DNA of 64,000 nt from Oscillospiraceae bacterium (GTDB taxonomy: Bacteria > Bacillota > Clostridia > Oscillospirales > Acutalibacteraceae): positions 79,795 to 143,794 of the forward strand of contig JAFLUM010000004.1 in assembly GCA_022508805.1 (NCBI GenBank), given 5' to 3'. The notes beneath the pieces are model-generated. The model saw only the letters and a program-made list of their open reading frames with translations, made no database searches and was not told the origin of the DNA. The translations under genes and the position numbers were made by a program. Shown one piece after another: positions 25,556 to 34,967 of the stretch (position 1 is its first letter; every line of letters begins with the position of its first letter).

Positions 25556-27649
25556 TTATTTGACGGTTGTCACTCCGTCAGCTAAAATGTATATGAGTGA
25601 GTTTTCATCACGCAAAAACTCTGTTGCCTTACCGTAAAGTCTTTCATAATCCGATTGGTACAAGGTTATTATATCATACTCTTTACCGTTTTCAAACACA
25701 TTTTCATCGGAATCGGGGAACACGACCAGTATGTTTTGACCGTTAAGTGTGATCTCTGCGTAAGTCTCGGGGTCCGACAGTTCAACGGACACACTCCCAA
25801 CTGTAATTCTTTCAATGTTTTCCGTTATATCCTCAAAAAACACGTCGGGTGCGTCAAAGCAGAACAAAAGCTTTGCCTGTGGGAATACACTTTTCAAATT
25901 TGCAATGTGTGAGACAGTATAGCTGTCCATATGTGTGACCGCCACAGCATCAAGTGACTTTTTGCCGTGGGTGTTCAAGGCATCGGTGACAGAATATGTT
26001 GAGTTTTTGTTGCCGCAGCCTATCAGAACGCTTTTGTTGTTACTGTTTATTAAAATCAATATTTCGCCGTTACCCGATATTATGTCGACTGACTTCATTT
26101 TACGTTCGTAATTTGTACAGTAAAGGGTAGTCAGCAAAAAGGTTATTGCAAGAAATATACAGGCGTGCTTAAAAATATTTTTGCCGAACGCTTTTAAAAT
26201 CAGCCATACGGCAGTCACACTCAAAGCGAATATAAGAAAATATTTATAATACGGATGCGATACAGAAATGTTTGACCATTCTGCCATACCGATTTTTTCA
26301 GTAATATGCCTTAAAAAATTTGCAAGTATTCCGCTTATAAAATATGCAGTCTCTGCAAGCGGAAGGATACCGCAAATATGAAACAGACACCCGAATACAG
26401 TGGTCACCATAAGTATGACTGCGGCAGTTTCCGATAAGATATTTGACAGGAAAGATGCTACGGGGAGCATATTAAACTTTAATATAAATATCGGCATGGT
26501 GAATACAGTGACCGACACGCTTATTGACATTAAATTCACAAGACTTACAAAAAACGGATATCGAGCAAATATGCGTCCGAAGGCAGTATTCAGAATACAG
26601 TCAGAAACCTTGCGTGAGGCAATTAACAGTCCCATAGTCGAAAAGGTAGTAAACCACAGTGATGCCGAATAGGCACTGAAGGGATTGAAAAGCAGAATAA
26701 AAGTCAAGGCAAAGCCAATGGAATTTAAGTTGTCCGCTCCCCTGTGAAAAAGCTTGCCCAAGAGCACTCCGCTGACCATTGCCCCTGCGCGCAGAACGGA
26801 TGTGCTGAATCCTGTCACGGCGGCATAAAGAAATATAACCGACACTCCCACAGGCACGGTTAATTTTCGTGTGCGGCGTGATTTCGCCATAAAGCCCACA
26901 AGACCCATTGACCAAACAGTCAGATGCAGTCCCGAAACAACAAGCAAATGTGCCGTGCCTGCGTAATTAAAACAGTTCATCGTATATCGGCTTATTCCCG
27001 AACGGTCGCCCACAGTCATGGCGTTGGCGATCGCGCCGTTTTCGTTGGGAAGATATTTCATTGTGGCGTTTGTGAAAAGATTTTTAAGACTGCCCATAAA
27101 CGTATAGAATTTGTCTGTTTCTCCCGTTGCGTTAACTCTGCTTTCGTCGGATTCAAAAACCGTAAAGTACAGCTTTTTGGACAAGCCGTATTCAAGGCTG
27201 TCGGGGTCGTCTTCAAAGGGTTCAGTTAAAACAGTACCGCTGACCACCGTCCCTTCGGAAAATTCTCTCTTTTCGGACGACACGTACCTTATTTTAAAAT
27301 TCTCCCTTTTTCCGTTCATCTCATAAAGCTTTAATGTATATGTAAACGCATAATCAGAGGCTTTCGGCGTTTCACAGACAACTGCTTTAATATTGATTTT
27401 ATCCTTTGCTATTACCGAAATACGGTTATATTTGTATTGTACGTTTAAAAAGGATAGCGTGAATATAATCACTGCCAAAAGGGCGACAAGTACGGTTTTA
27501 TCATCACGAAATTTTTTGAAAATCAAAAGAAAACAGAAAAGGACCGCCGCCGCAAAGAGAGCGGCAACGGTCGATTTTAAGTCGGTTTCATATAACAGGA
27601 CTGCTGAAACGAGCATTGAAAAGCCTATCACTGCAAAAGGTCTTTTCAT
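25556..27649 (-). CDS. comEC: ComEC/Rec2 DNA-uptake channel, nuclease domain degenerate
   Basis: 697 residues in the usual order: N-terminal membrane and OB-like domain, the Competence domain with about eight helices (HLLVVSGLHLTVWSMGLVGF), and a C-terminal beta-lactamase-like domain from about 505. ComEC forms the membrane pore for single-stranded DNA entry in natural transformation. The C-terminal domain lacks the usual metal motif: where others have HxHxDH, this one reads VTHMDSYTVSH, and the earlier DVGQGD and LIDGG segments are DIISGNGE and LIGCG. The pore part looks intact. No other com gene is in the window. Hence uptake function is not certain. Confidence 0.9.
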   Translation of the reverse strand: MKRPFAVIGFSMLVSAVLLYETDLKSTVAALFAAAVLFCFLLIFKKFRDDKTVLVALLAVIIFTLSFLNVQYKYNRISVIAKDKINIKAVVCETPKASDYAFTYTLKLYEMNGKRENFKIRYVSSEKREFSEGTVVSGTVLTEPFEDDPDSLEYGLSKKLYFTVFESDESRVNATGETDKFYTFMGSLKNLFTNATMKYLPNENGAIANAMTVGDRSGISRYTMNCFNYAGTAHLLVVSGLHLTVWSMGLVGFMAKSRRTRKLTVPVGVSVIFLYAAVTGFSTSVLRAGAMVSGVLLGKLFHRGADNLNSIGFALTFILLFNPFSAYSASLWFTTFSTMGLLIASRKVSDCILNTAFGRIFARYPFFVSLVNLMSISVSVTVFTMPIFILKFNMLPVASFLSNILSETAAVILMVTTVFGCLFHICGILPLAETAYFISGILANFLRHITEKIGMAEWSNISVSHPYYKYFLIFALSVTAVWLILKAFGKNIFKHACIFLAITFLLTTLYCTNYERKMKSVDIISGNGEILILINSNNKSVLIGCGNKNSTYSVTDALNTHGKKSLDAVAVTHMDSYTVSHIANLKSVFPQAKLLFCFDAPDVFFEDITENIERITVGSVSVELSDPETYAEITLNGQNILVVFPDSDENVFENGKEYDIITLYQSDYERLYGKATEFLRDENSLIYILADGVTTVK

Positions 27650-27665
27650 TTTTATCCCCTCAATA

Positions 27666-28004
27666 TTACACTAATCTTTCGCCGAGATTATCTCCACTGA
27701 GAATGTGGAAATGAAGATGTTTTACGGTCTGTCCCGCTTTTTCGCCGCAGTTGTTGATTATTCTGTAGCTGTCTACTCCTAAAATCTTCGCTATTTCGGG
27801 AATTTTTTCAAAAATATACGCAATGACCGATGAATTACTTGAATTGATATCGTTTGCACTGCTTGCGATATGCTCCTTAGGTATCACCAGTGCGTGCACG
27901 TCGCTTTGGGGAGCTATGTCGTGATACGCAAGGATCATTTCGTCCTCGTAAATTTTCTTTGACGGTATCTCATTTGCCGCTATTTTGCAAAAAAGGCAAT
28001 CCAT
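27666..28004 (-). CDS. hinT: HIT-family nucleotide hydrolase
   Basis: 112 residues. The histidine triad HLHFH at 96-100 marks the phosphoramidase/adenylyl hydrolase active site of Hint proteins, which act on AMP-lysine or AMP-phosphoramidates. The N-terminal CLFCK (Cys3, Cys6) is part of the usual zinc site. It lies between alaS and comEC with 12- and 16-base gaps, so it is co-transcribed with aminoacyl-tRNA synthesis; hydrolysis of stray aminoacyl-AMP is one plausible role. Confidence 0.93.
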   Translation of the reverse strand: MDCLFCKIAANEIPSKKIYEDEMILAYHDIAPQSDVHALVIPKEHIASSANDINSSNSSVIAYIFEKIPEIAKILGVDSYRIINNCGEKAGQTVKHLHFHILSGDNLGERLV

Positions 28005-28016
28005 ATTCAGCTCTCC

Positions 28017-30656
28017 TTATTTCAAAAAGGTTTTTAAAATCTCGCCAACGTGCATAAGAGCATCGTCCACCTTAGACGGGTCTTTGCCGCCTGCCATAGC
28101 CATATCGGGCTTTCCGCCGCCCGAACCGCCTGCAAGCTTTGCCGTTTCACGGACGATATTGCCCGCGTGGGCGCCGCGTGCTATTGCCTCTTTACCGCAG
28201 GCACACACAAAGGAAACCGTTCCCTTTTCAGCGTTGGTGCCGGCGATGACTGCAACCGTATTGGGTGCGGATTCGCGAGCGGTATCTGCCATCAGACGAA
28301 GATTATCAACGCCCTCATTTCCTGCATTGAATGTAACAAGCTTTATTCCGTCTACATCCACCGCCGAGGACATAATATCCGATGCTTTATTTGAATTTAT
28401 CTCCGCTTTAAGTTTTTCTATTTCTCTGTCCTTTTCTTTAAGCTCAGCGCTTACAGCCGCTGCACGGCGAGCTAAGTCATTTGCGTTTGCCACCTTGAGA
28501 GCCGCCGCCGCTGAGTTTATCAACTCATTATTTTTAATTATATAGTCGAGCACGCCCGTACCCGTAACCGCGGTGATTCTTCTTACGCCTGCCGCTACTG
28601 AAGATTCAGAGGTGATTTTGAAAAGTCCGAGCATTGAGGTATTCTTTGCGTGAGTACCGCCGCAAAGCTCGATGGAATAGTCTCCGATTTTAACGACTCT
28701 TACTATATCGCCGTATTTTTCGCTGAACAGCGCCATAGCACCCATCTTTTTCGCTTCGTCAACGGACATTTCAGATGTCTCGACAGGCAATGATGCAAAA
28801 ATCACCTTATTTACGCTGTCCTCGACCGCTTTGCACTCCTCTGCGGTAAGTGCCGAGAAATGAGTAAAGTCAAAGCGCATTTCCGTGCTGTTTACTAGCT
28901 GACCCGCCTGCTCGACGTGGGTGCCGAGAATTTTACGAAGTGCCGCCTGTAAAATATGAGCAGCAGTGTGATTGCGCATTGTGGCATTTCTGTTTTCTGC
29001 GTTGACTGCGGCCTTTACGGTCTGTCCCACGGCAATGCTCTCGCCGTCGCTCACATATCCGTGATGAAGATATACGCCCTCGCCGGTTTTTGAGGTGTTT
29101 GTCACGGTGAACTTGAAGCCGTTGCCTAAAAATTCGCCTATATCGCCCGTCTGTCCGCCGCCCTCGCCGTAAAACGGGGTTTTATCAAGTATCACTGTGA
29201 CATTTTCGCCGTTTTCGGCAAAATCCACCGTTTTTTCGCCTGAGATTATTGCCTTGACAGTGCTGTCACATTCAAGAGTCGTATAACCCACAAACAGTGT
29301 GGCATCCATATCTTTAGTGGCATCAGCCGAGCCCTTCCAAGCATCCTTACCCGCATCCTTACGGGCATTTCTTGCTCTGTTGCGCTGCTCGGCGGCAAGC
29401 TCGTAAAAGCGTTTTTCGTCAACCGTCATTGAACGCTCTTCAAGAAGTTCTTTCGTAAGGTCTATGGGGAATCCGAATGTATCGGAAAGCTTGAATGCAT
29501 CCTCGCCGCTGAGAACGGTTCCGTCTGTGGACTCGATCATTTTTTCGAGTATTTGCAGTCCCGAATCAATAGTTCTTGAGAAATTCTCCTCCTCATTGGC
29601 GATAACCTTTAAAATAAAGTCTTTTTTCTCTAAGAGGTTGGGATATGCTGACACATTCTCTTTTATAACTGTTTCTGCTACCTCGGACAAGAAGGGACGG
29701 TCAATACCTAACAGTCTGCCGTGTCTTGCCGCACGGCGAAGGAGTCTGCGAAGAACGTATCCGCGCCCCTCGTTAGAGGGCATAACGCCGTCGCCTATCA
29801 TAAACGTAGTGCTTCTGATGTGGTCAGTGATAACACGCAGGGAAACGTCCTTTTTCTCGTCCTTATGATACTCGACACCCGAAACTCGCATAATATGCTT
29901 CATAATATTCTGAACGGTGTCCACCTCGAAAAGGTTGTCCACGTTCTGCGCTATGCACGCAAGGCGCTCAAGTCCCATACCCGTGTCGATATTGGGGTGG
30001 TCAAGACGTGTATAATTATTGTTGCCGTCGTTATCAAACTGTGTGAAAACCAGATTCCAAACTTCCATATATCTGTCGCAGTCGCAACCGACCTTACAGT
30101 CCGGCTTGCCGCAGCCGTATTCTTCGCCGCGATCATAGTGAATTTCAGAGCAAGGACCGCAGGGACCTGCGCCGTGCTCCCAGAAATTATCCGCTTTGCC
30201 GAAACGGTAAACATGCGACGGGTCAACTCCTACGTCCTTTGTCCATATATCATAGGCCTCGTCGTCCTCTTCATAAACCGTAACATAAAGCTTTTGTGGG
30301 TCTATTTCCATAACCTCAGTAAAAAATTCCCAAGCCCACGGGATTACCTCTTTTTTAAAATAATCGCCGAAGGAGAAATTGCCGAGCATTTCAAAATACG
30401 TTCCGTGGCGGGCAGTCTTGCCTACGTTTTCAATGTCGGGCGTTCTGATACATTTTTGGCAGGTGGTAACACGCTTTCTGGGCGGAGTCACCTCGCCCGT
30501 AAAGTATTTTTTCATGGGCGCCATACCTGAGTTTATGAGCAAAAGGCTCTTGTCGTTTTGAGGTACAAGCGAAAAGCTAGGAAGTCTTAAGTGCCCCTTG
30601 CTCTCAAAAAAGCTTAAATATTTTTCTCTTAATTCATTAAGACCTGTCCATTCCAT
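28017..30656 (-). CDS. alaS: alanyl-tRNA synthetase
   Basis: 879 residues, full length. The aminoacylation domain starts ELREKYLSFFESKGHLRLPS, with the class II motifs in RKRVTTCQKCIRTPDIENVG. The editing domain holds RNHTAAHILQ and the Cys site CGGTHA, and the C-terminal domain ends GGKPDMAMAGGKDPSKVDDA, typical of AlaS. It charges tRNA-Ala and removes mischarged Ser and Gly. It heads a leftward operon alaS-hinT-comEC-holA-RNase M5-like-asparaginase with a consensus promoter at 30692-30720 and a short leader with no T-box. Confidence 0.97.
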   Translation of the reverse strand: MEWTGLNELREKYLSFFESKGHLRLPSFSLVPQNDKSLLLINSGMAPMKKYFTGEVTPPRKRVTTCQKCIRTPDIENVGKTARHGTYFEMLGNFSFGDYFKKEVIPWAWEFFTEVMEIDPQKLYVTVYEEDDEAYDIWTKDVGVDPSHVYRFGKADNFWEHGAGPCGPCSEIHYDRGEEYGCGKPDCKVGCDCDRYMEVWNLVFTQFDNDGNNNYTRLDHPNIDTGMGLERLACIAQNVDNLFEVDTVQNIMKHIMRVSGVEYHKDEKKDVSLRVITDHIRSTTFMIGDGVMPSNEGRGYVLRRLLRRAARHGRLLGIDRPFLSEVAETVIKENVSAYPNLLEKKDFILKVIANEEENFSRTIDSGLQILEKMIESTDGTVLSGEDAFKLSDTFGFPIDLTKELLEERSMTVDEKRFYELAAEQRNRARNARKDAGKDAWKGSADATKDMDATLFVGYTTLECDSTVKAIISGEKTVDFAENGENVTVILDKTPFYGEGGGQTGDIGEFLGNGFKFTVTNTSKTGEGVYLHHGYVSDGESIAVGQTVKAAVNAENRNATMRNHTAAHILQAALRKILGTHVEQAGQLVNSTEMRFDFTHFSALTAEECKAVEDSVNKVIFASLPVETSEMSVDEAKKMGAMALFSEKYGDIVRVVKIGDYSIELCGGTHAKNTSMLGLFKITSESSVAAGVRRITAVTGTGVLDYIIKNNELINSAAAALKVANANDLARRAAAVSAELKEKDREIEKLKAEINSNKASDIMSSAVDVDGIKLVTFNAGNEGVDNLRLMADTARESAPNTVAVIAGTNAEKGTVSFVCACGKEAIARGAHAGNIVRETAKLAGGSGGGKPDMAMAGGKDPSKVDDALMHVGEILKTFLK

Positions 30657-30691
30657 ACAGACTATCTCCTACCATTTATAAAATCTATAAA

Positions 30692-30720
30692 ATTATACAT
30701 TTATAATGCAAATATGTCAA
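30692..30720 (-). promoter_or_regulatory. promoter of the alaS operon
   Basis: On the minus strand, TTGACA (30720-30715), 17 bases, TATAAT (30697-30692): a perfect consensus promoter, about 36 bases before the alaS ATG. Confidence 0.9.
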
Positions 30721-30729
30721 TAAAAAGTC

Positions 30730-30758
30730 TTGTTTTATATCTCGGTTTCATTTATAAT
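30730..30758 (+). promoter_or_regulatory. promoter of fhs
   Basis: TTGTTT (30730-30735), 17 bases, TATAAT (30753-30758), then AGGAGG before the ATG at 30789. It is back to back with the alaS promoter. Confidence 0.7.
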
Positions 30759-30788
30759 GAGATAGTAATAATTTAGGAGGTAAAAAAA

Positions 30789-32459
30789 ATGCTTTCGGAC
30801 ATCCAAATTGCTCAGCAGGCGACTTGCCTGCCCGTAAACGAAATTGCCAAAAAGCTCAACATCAGCGAGGACGATTTAGAGCTTTACGGCAAATTCAAGG
30901 CAAAGCTCCCTCTCTCACTCAGTGAGAAATACAAGGACCGTGAAAACGGTAAGCTGATACTTGTTACAGCTATCAACCCCACCCCCGCAGGCGAAGGAAA
31001 AACAACGATTACCGTCGGTTTGGGACAGGCAATGAACAAAATCGGCAAAAACGCCGTTATCGCATTGCGCGAACCGTCAATGGGTCCCGTTTTCGGCGTT
31101 AAGGGCGGCGCTGCCGGCGGCGGATACTCACAGGTTATACCTATGGAGGATATCAACCTGCACTTTACAGGCGATATGCACGCTATCACTGCCGCAAACA
31201 ACCTGCTTTGTGCCATAATAGACAACCATATCCAGCAGGGCAACGAATTGAGAATTGATCAGCGTAGAATTCTTTTCAAGAGATGCCTTGATATGAACGA
31301 CCGTGCTCTTAGAAATATTGTTATCGGCTTGGGCGGCAAGGTCAACGGTGTTCCCCGTGAGGACGGCTTTATGATAACCGTTGCCAGTGAGATCATGGCT
31401 ATACTCTGCCTTGCAACCGATATCGACGACCTTAAAGAGAGACTGGGCTCAATACTTACGGCGTATACCCTTGACAACAAACCTGTATATGCAAGGGATT
31501 TGAACGCTGTCGGTGCTATGGCAACGCTTCTTCGCGATGCTATCAAGCCGAATCTTGTTCAGACCCTTGAAAATACTCCTGCCATAATGCACGGCGGACC
31601 CTTCGCCAACATCGCTCACGGCTGTAACTCAGTTACCGCCACAAAGCTTGCGTTAAAGCTTGCCGATTACTGCATTACGGAAGCAGGCTTCGGTGCTGAT
31701 CTGGGCGCAGAAAAGTTCCTTGACATCAAGTGCCGATACGCAGGACTTCGTCCCGACTGCATAGTTATCGTTGCAACTATCCGTGCGCTCAAATATAACG
31801 GCGGTGTTGCAAGAGCCGACCTTCAAAATGAAGACGTAGACGCACTGAAAAAGGGCATCGTAAACCTTAAAACTCATATTGAAAATATGAAAAAGTATAA
31901 CGTGCCTGTTGTTGTGGCTATCAACAGATTCCACACAGACACGGAGGCGGAAATTGAGGTTATTGAGAATTTCTGTAAGGAAATGGACGTTCCCGTATCT
32001 CTTGTCGAGGTATTTGCCAAGGGTGGCGAAGGCGGACGCGACCTTGCCGAAAAGGTTTGCGCGGTGATTGACAAGGGTGAGGCTGATTTTGCTCCTCTCT
32101 ATGACGAAAAACTGCCCATAAAAGAAAAGCTGGGTATTCTTGCTCGCGAGATTTACCGCGCTGACGGAGTAATTTATACTGCCGCCGCTGAAAAAGCCAT
32201 AAAGGATATTGAGGCTCTGGGTAAAGACAAGTTGCCTGTATGCGTGGCAAAGACTCAGTATTCTCTCTCGGACGACCCGAAACTTTTAGGCAAACCCGAA
32301 GGCTTTAAAATGACGGTTCGCGAGGTCAAGCTGTCATCAGGTGCAGGCTTTATCGTCTGCTTAACGGGCGACATTATGACTATGCCGGGACTGCCCAAGG
32401 AGCCTGCCGCATATAAAATCGATATAGACTCCGACGGTAAGATCGACGGACTGTTTTAA
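30789..32459 (+). CDS. fhs: formate-tetrahydrofolate ligase
   Basis: 556 residues, normal length. It makes 10-formyl-tetrahydrofolate from formate, THF and ATP, feeding purine and methionyl-tRNA formylation and, in acetogens, the methyl branch. The nucleotide-binding loop [11 protein letters not shown] is near residue 60, followed by the conserved [22 protein letters not shown] segment and the C-terminal [10 protein letters not shown]. It is monocistronic, ending at the shared terminator 32480-32510. The opposite gene across that terminator encodes a formate/nitrite channel, which fits a common substrate. Confidence 0.97.
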   Translation: MLSDIQIAQQATCLPVNEIAKKLNISEDDLELYGKFKAKLPLSLSEKYKDRENGKLILVTAINPTPAGEGKTTITVGLGQAMNKIGKNAVIALREPSMGPVFGVKGGAAGGGYSQVIPMEDINLHFTGDMHAITAANNLLCAIIDNHIQQGNELRIDQRRILFKRCLDMNDRALRNIVIGLGGKVNGVPREDGFMITVASEIMAILCLATDIDDLKERLGSILTAYTLDNKPVYARDLNAVGAMATLLRDAIKPNLVQTLENTPAIMHGGPFANIAHGCNSVTATKLALKLADYCITEAGFGADLGAEKFLDIKCRYAGLRPDCIVIVATIRALKYNGGVARADLQNEDVDALKKGIVNLKTHIENMKKYNVPVVVAINRFHTDTEAEIEVIENFCKEMDVPVSLVEVFAKGGEGGRDLAEKVCAVIDKGEADFAPLYDEKLPIKEKLGILAREIYRADGVIYTAAAEKAIKDIEALGKDKLPVCVAKTQYSLSDDPKLLGKPEGFKMTVREVKLSSGAGFIVCLTGDIMTMPGLPKEPAAYKIDIDSDGKIDGLF

Positions 32460-32479
32460 TCTACATAGCATATACACAA

Positions 32480-32510
32480 AAGCCGCTTTTCCGAAAACGA
32501 AAAGCGGCTT
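32480..32510. terminator. bidirectional terminator between fhs and the formate/nitrite channel
   Basis: AAGCCGCTTTT (32480-32490) pairs perfectly with AAAAGCGGCTT (32500-32510). A or T runs on both sides let it end both convergent genes. Confidence 0.85.
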
Positions 32511-32527
32511 AAATTATGTGTTTTAAT

Positions 32528-33151
32528 TTACTTTTTGAGCTTTGCCAAAAGACAGAAGATGTTTCCGCCGACAACATTGCCGAGAGTTATGACGATAAGC
32601 GGTAAGATCCATTCCTTGAAATTCAGCGCCAGCATAAAGTAAAACATATCCGCAACGCTGTGCTCAAAGCCTGCCAGAATAAACACGCTTACGCAGAATA
32701 CCACGATAAGCGACGAGGAGAAGTTTTTCTTTTCACCTTGATTATTAAAGGCATCGACCGCGATAAACATCATCATACCGCAAAACAGAGCAAGAATAAA
32801 GAGGCTTATGAGGCTGTCGTCCGCCTTGGTCTGTGCGATAGATGTACATTTTTCGATTATTTTGTCGTTTACGCGGGTAAAATGTACGAGTGCCGCCGAA
32901 ATGCCCGTACCGACGAAATTACCGAGCCAAACGAGCAGTGTGAACAGTATGTAGGACGGCGGATTTTTTACGATATAAGGCGATTTGCCTGTAAAAAGAT
33001 TAAGACCAAAAGAAAGTACCGTTAAAAGTCCCACGCTGAAAAGTATTGAACCTGCAACGGCGTTTTCGACCGACAGATACACCACGCACCCAATGCTTAT
33101 TGCCATACCTGCCAAAACGGCAAGGGCAAATTCCTTTAAATATTTTACCAT
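32528..33151 (-). CDS. formate/nitrite-type (FNT) channel
   Basis: 207 residues with six predicted helices. The family markers are visible: LLVWLGNFVGTGISAAL near the broken helix S2/S3 and AGFEHSVADMFYFML near S5, including the central His that lines the FNT pore. FNT pentamers move formate, nitrite or hydrosulfide. The ATG at 33151 is chosen because GGGAGATGAG lies upstream. The position next to fhs favours formate as substrate, which is inference; nitrite or HS- cannot be excluded. Confidence 0.88.
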   Translation of the reverse strand: MVKYLKEFALAVLAGMAISIGCVVYLSVENAVAGSILFSVGLLTVLSFGLNLFTGKSPYIVKNPPSYILFTLLVWLGNFVGTGISAALVHFTRVNDKIIEKCTSIAQTKADDSLISLFILALFCGMMMFIAVDAFNNQGEKKNFSSSLIVVFCVSVFILAGFEHSVADMFYFMLALNFKEWILPLIVITLGNVVGGNIFCLLAKLKK

Positions 33152-33173
33152 TATCTCATCTCCCATTGATGTC

Positions 33174-33202
33174 ATTTTAACACACATTTTGTCAAATGTA
33201 AA
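33174..33202 (-). promoter_or_regulatory. promoter of the FNT channel gene
   Basis: On the minus strand, TTTACA (33202-33197), 17 bases, TAAAAT (33179-33174), about 23 bases before the ATG. Confidence 0.5.
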
Positions 33203-33303
33203 CAGTGGCAGATTGACAACTTTCATGTTTTAAAATACAATAAAACAGTACTTTTTATATTTGTGTTTTTATAAATAAATCTAAATTTAGAGGTGAGGTT
33301 GAA

Positions 33304-33855
33304 TTGAAATTCGATGTAGAAAAACTATTCCATTCTTTTATTAGAGAAAACAATCTTGATATTCAACTCTCCTACATTATGCCTTCCGGGTATGAAGATG
33401 CTTTCGGAACCTTTGATATTACGGTAAAAACACTTTTCCTTAATAAGGAGCTTTTGGAAAAGGAATCAGAATTTAAGGTATTATTCTATTTCTACCATGA
33501 ACTTCGACATGCTTTGCAATACATTCATACCCAAAAATTCCCTAAACCTATTCGAGAAAGTATCAATTATGTAATTTTATATAATGGGCTATGTTTTAAG
33601 CTTGTCGACGGGGAGTGGAAAACTTGCCGGCTTGTGGGAAACGAAGAATACTTTTCACTTGTTTATGAGAATCTACCATACGAACTTGACGCCAATTTGT
33701 ATGCTCGGGACATGGTAAAAGCATTACTCCCCAAGTATACATCGGATATCGAGTCACTTTATTGCTCGTGGCTTCCTCAGAAAAGTATTTCAAGTGAAGA
33801 ATTCTCCTCCATCTTTCGTCAAATTGATAGCTCAATAAATTCCGATTTATCGTAG
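33304..33855 (+). CDS. HExxH metallopeptidase-like protein, possibly ImmA/IrrE type
   Basis: 183 residues. YHELRHALQ at 64-72 gives an HExxH zinc site (H65, E66, H69), and an acidic residue in NLPYELDANLYARDMV follows about 60 positions later, as in gluzincin-like ImmA/IrrE proteins, which cleave repressors. No helix-turn-helix domain is attached. The start is TTG at 33304 after GAGGTGAGG; no ATG fits. The gene seems more AT-rich than its neighbours and stands alone, so it may be a remnant of a mobile element or a stand-alone protease. The function is uncertain. Confidence 0.6.
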   Translation: MKFDVEKLFHSFIRENNLDIQLSYIMPSGYEDAFGTFDITVKTLFLNKELLEKESEFKVLFYFYHELRHALQYIHTQKFPKPIRESINYVILYNGLCFKLVDGEWKTCRLVGNEEYFSLVYENLPYELDANLYARDMVKALLPKYTSDIESLYCSWLPQKSISSEEFSSIFRQIDSSINSDLS

Positions 33856-33911
33856 GAACACTTTTGTGACAAGAAAGAAAAATAAAGAATTTTAAGTTGG
33901 AGATACGTTAT

Positions 33912-34967
33912 ATGTTTTCAAAGCTGTTGAATACGGAGTCGTCCTGGGAAAAACTGAAAAATTCCGCTCTGCCTGTCGTAGTTTACGGTACGGGCAACGG
34001 CGCTGACCGTGTTTTTGACGAGCTTGAACGGCTTAACATAAAAATTTCAGCAGTTGCGGCAAGCGACGGCTTTGTTCGCAAGCGTTGTTTTCACGGCTTT
34101 GAGGTGAAAAGTATATCCACGCTTGAAAATGAGTTCGGTGATTTTACTGTTGCGCTTGCGTTTGCCTCTCCCCTTCAATCAGTCATTGAGAATATCAAGG
34201 CCCTGTCAACTCGTCACAGTGTGATAATGCCGTCCGTTCCCGTATACGGAGACAGTATTTTTAACAAGGATTTTTTAAAAAGTCACCTGTCAGAAATTGA
34301 AAACGCTTATGATTTATTGGCAGACGAAAAATCAAAAGCAGTATTTGAAAGTATAATTAATTTTCAAATTACAGGGGAACTGTCGTACACCTTTGAGTGT
34401 GAAAGCGATAAATCGGAAGCCTTTTCAATTCTCGAACTTACCGACAATGAAAATTATCTTGATTTGGGCGCATACCGCGGTGATACGGTAGACGAATTTT
34501 TGTCCTATGTGAACGGATATTCTCATATTACAGCTGCTGAGCCTGATAAAAAAGCCTTTCGCAAGTTAACTGAAAACTGCGAAAGACTCCATAATATTTC
34601 TCTTTTAAACCTTGCCGTGTGGGATAAATGCGGCGATATACCGTTTGGCGGCGGCAAAGGTCGGGGAAGTGCCGTACTCGATGACGGTGAGACCATATCT
34701 TGTGCCGATGTAGACACTTTAAATCAAAAATACGGCATATTCACATATATAAAGGCAGACGTTGAGGGGGCTGAAAAGGAATTTCTTGACGGCGCCGAAA
34801 AGACTTTAAAAGAATATAAACCAAAGCTCAACATTGCGGCATACCACCGCAGTGAGGATATTTTTTATCTTGTCAAGCGTATTCACGAAATCAACGGGGA
34901 ATATAAAATATACTTAAGACATCATCCGCATATCTCGTTTTGGGATACTAATCTTTACTGCATATAA
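33912..34967 (+). CDS. FkbM-family methyltransferase with N-terminal Rossmann-like domain
   Basis: 351 residues in two parts. Residues about 1-130 look like a nucleotide-binding domain (VVYGTGNGADRVFDEL), similar to those in sugar-modifying enzymes. Residues about 170-345 form an FkbM S-adenosylmethionine methyltransferase: NYLDLGAYRGDTVDEFL is the SAM loop, then VDTLNQKYG and IKADVEGAEKEFLDGAEKTL. FkbM enzymes O-methylate sugars or polyketides. The ATG at 33912 follows GGAG. The 3' end overlaps the convergent EamA gene by 20 bases. No glycan cluster is adjacent. Confidence 0.85.
   Translation: MFSKLLNTESSWEKLKNSALPVVVYGTGNGADRVFDELERLNIKISAVAASDGFVRKRCFHGFEVKSISTLENEFGDFTVALAFASPLQSVIENIKALSTRHSVIMPSVPVYGDSIFNKDFLKSHLSEIENAYDLLADEKSKAVFESIINFQITGELSYTFECESDKSEAFSILELTDNENYLDLGAYRGDTVDEFLSYVNGYSHITAAEPDKKAFRKLTENCERLHNISLLNLAVWDKCGDIPFGGGKGRGSAVLDDGETISCADVDTLNQKYGIFTYIKADVEGAEKEFLDGAEKTLKEYKPKLNIAAYHRSEDIFYLVKRIHEINGEYKIYLRHHPHISFWDTNLYCI

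Noticed and set aside
29721..30530. Long open frame on the plus strand opposite alaS
   Set aside because: Lies wholly inside alaS with no ribosome-binding site or recognisable protein; a shadow of biased codon use.
30657..30788. T-box or other riboswitch before alaS
   Set aside because: The alaS promoter lies close to the ATG, leaving a leader of under 40 bases with no structure.
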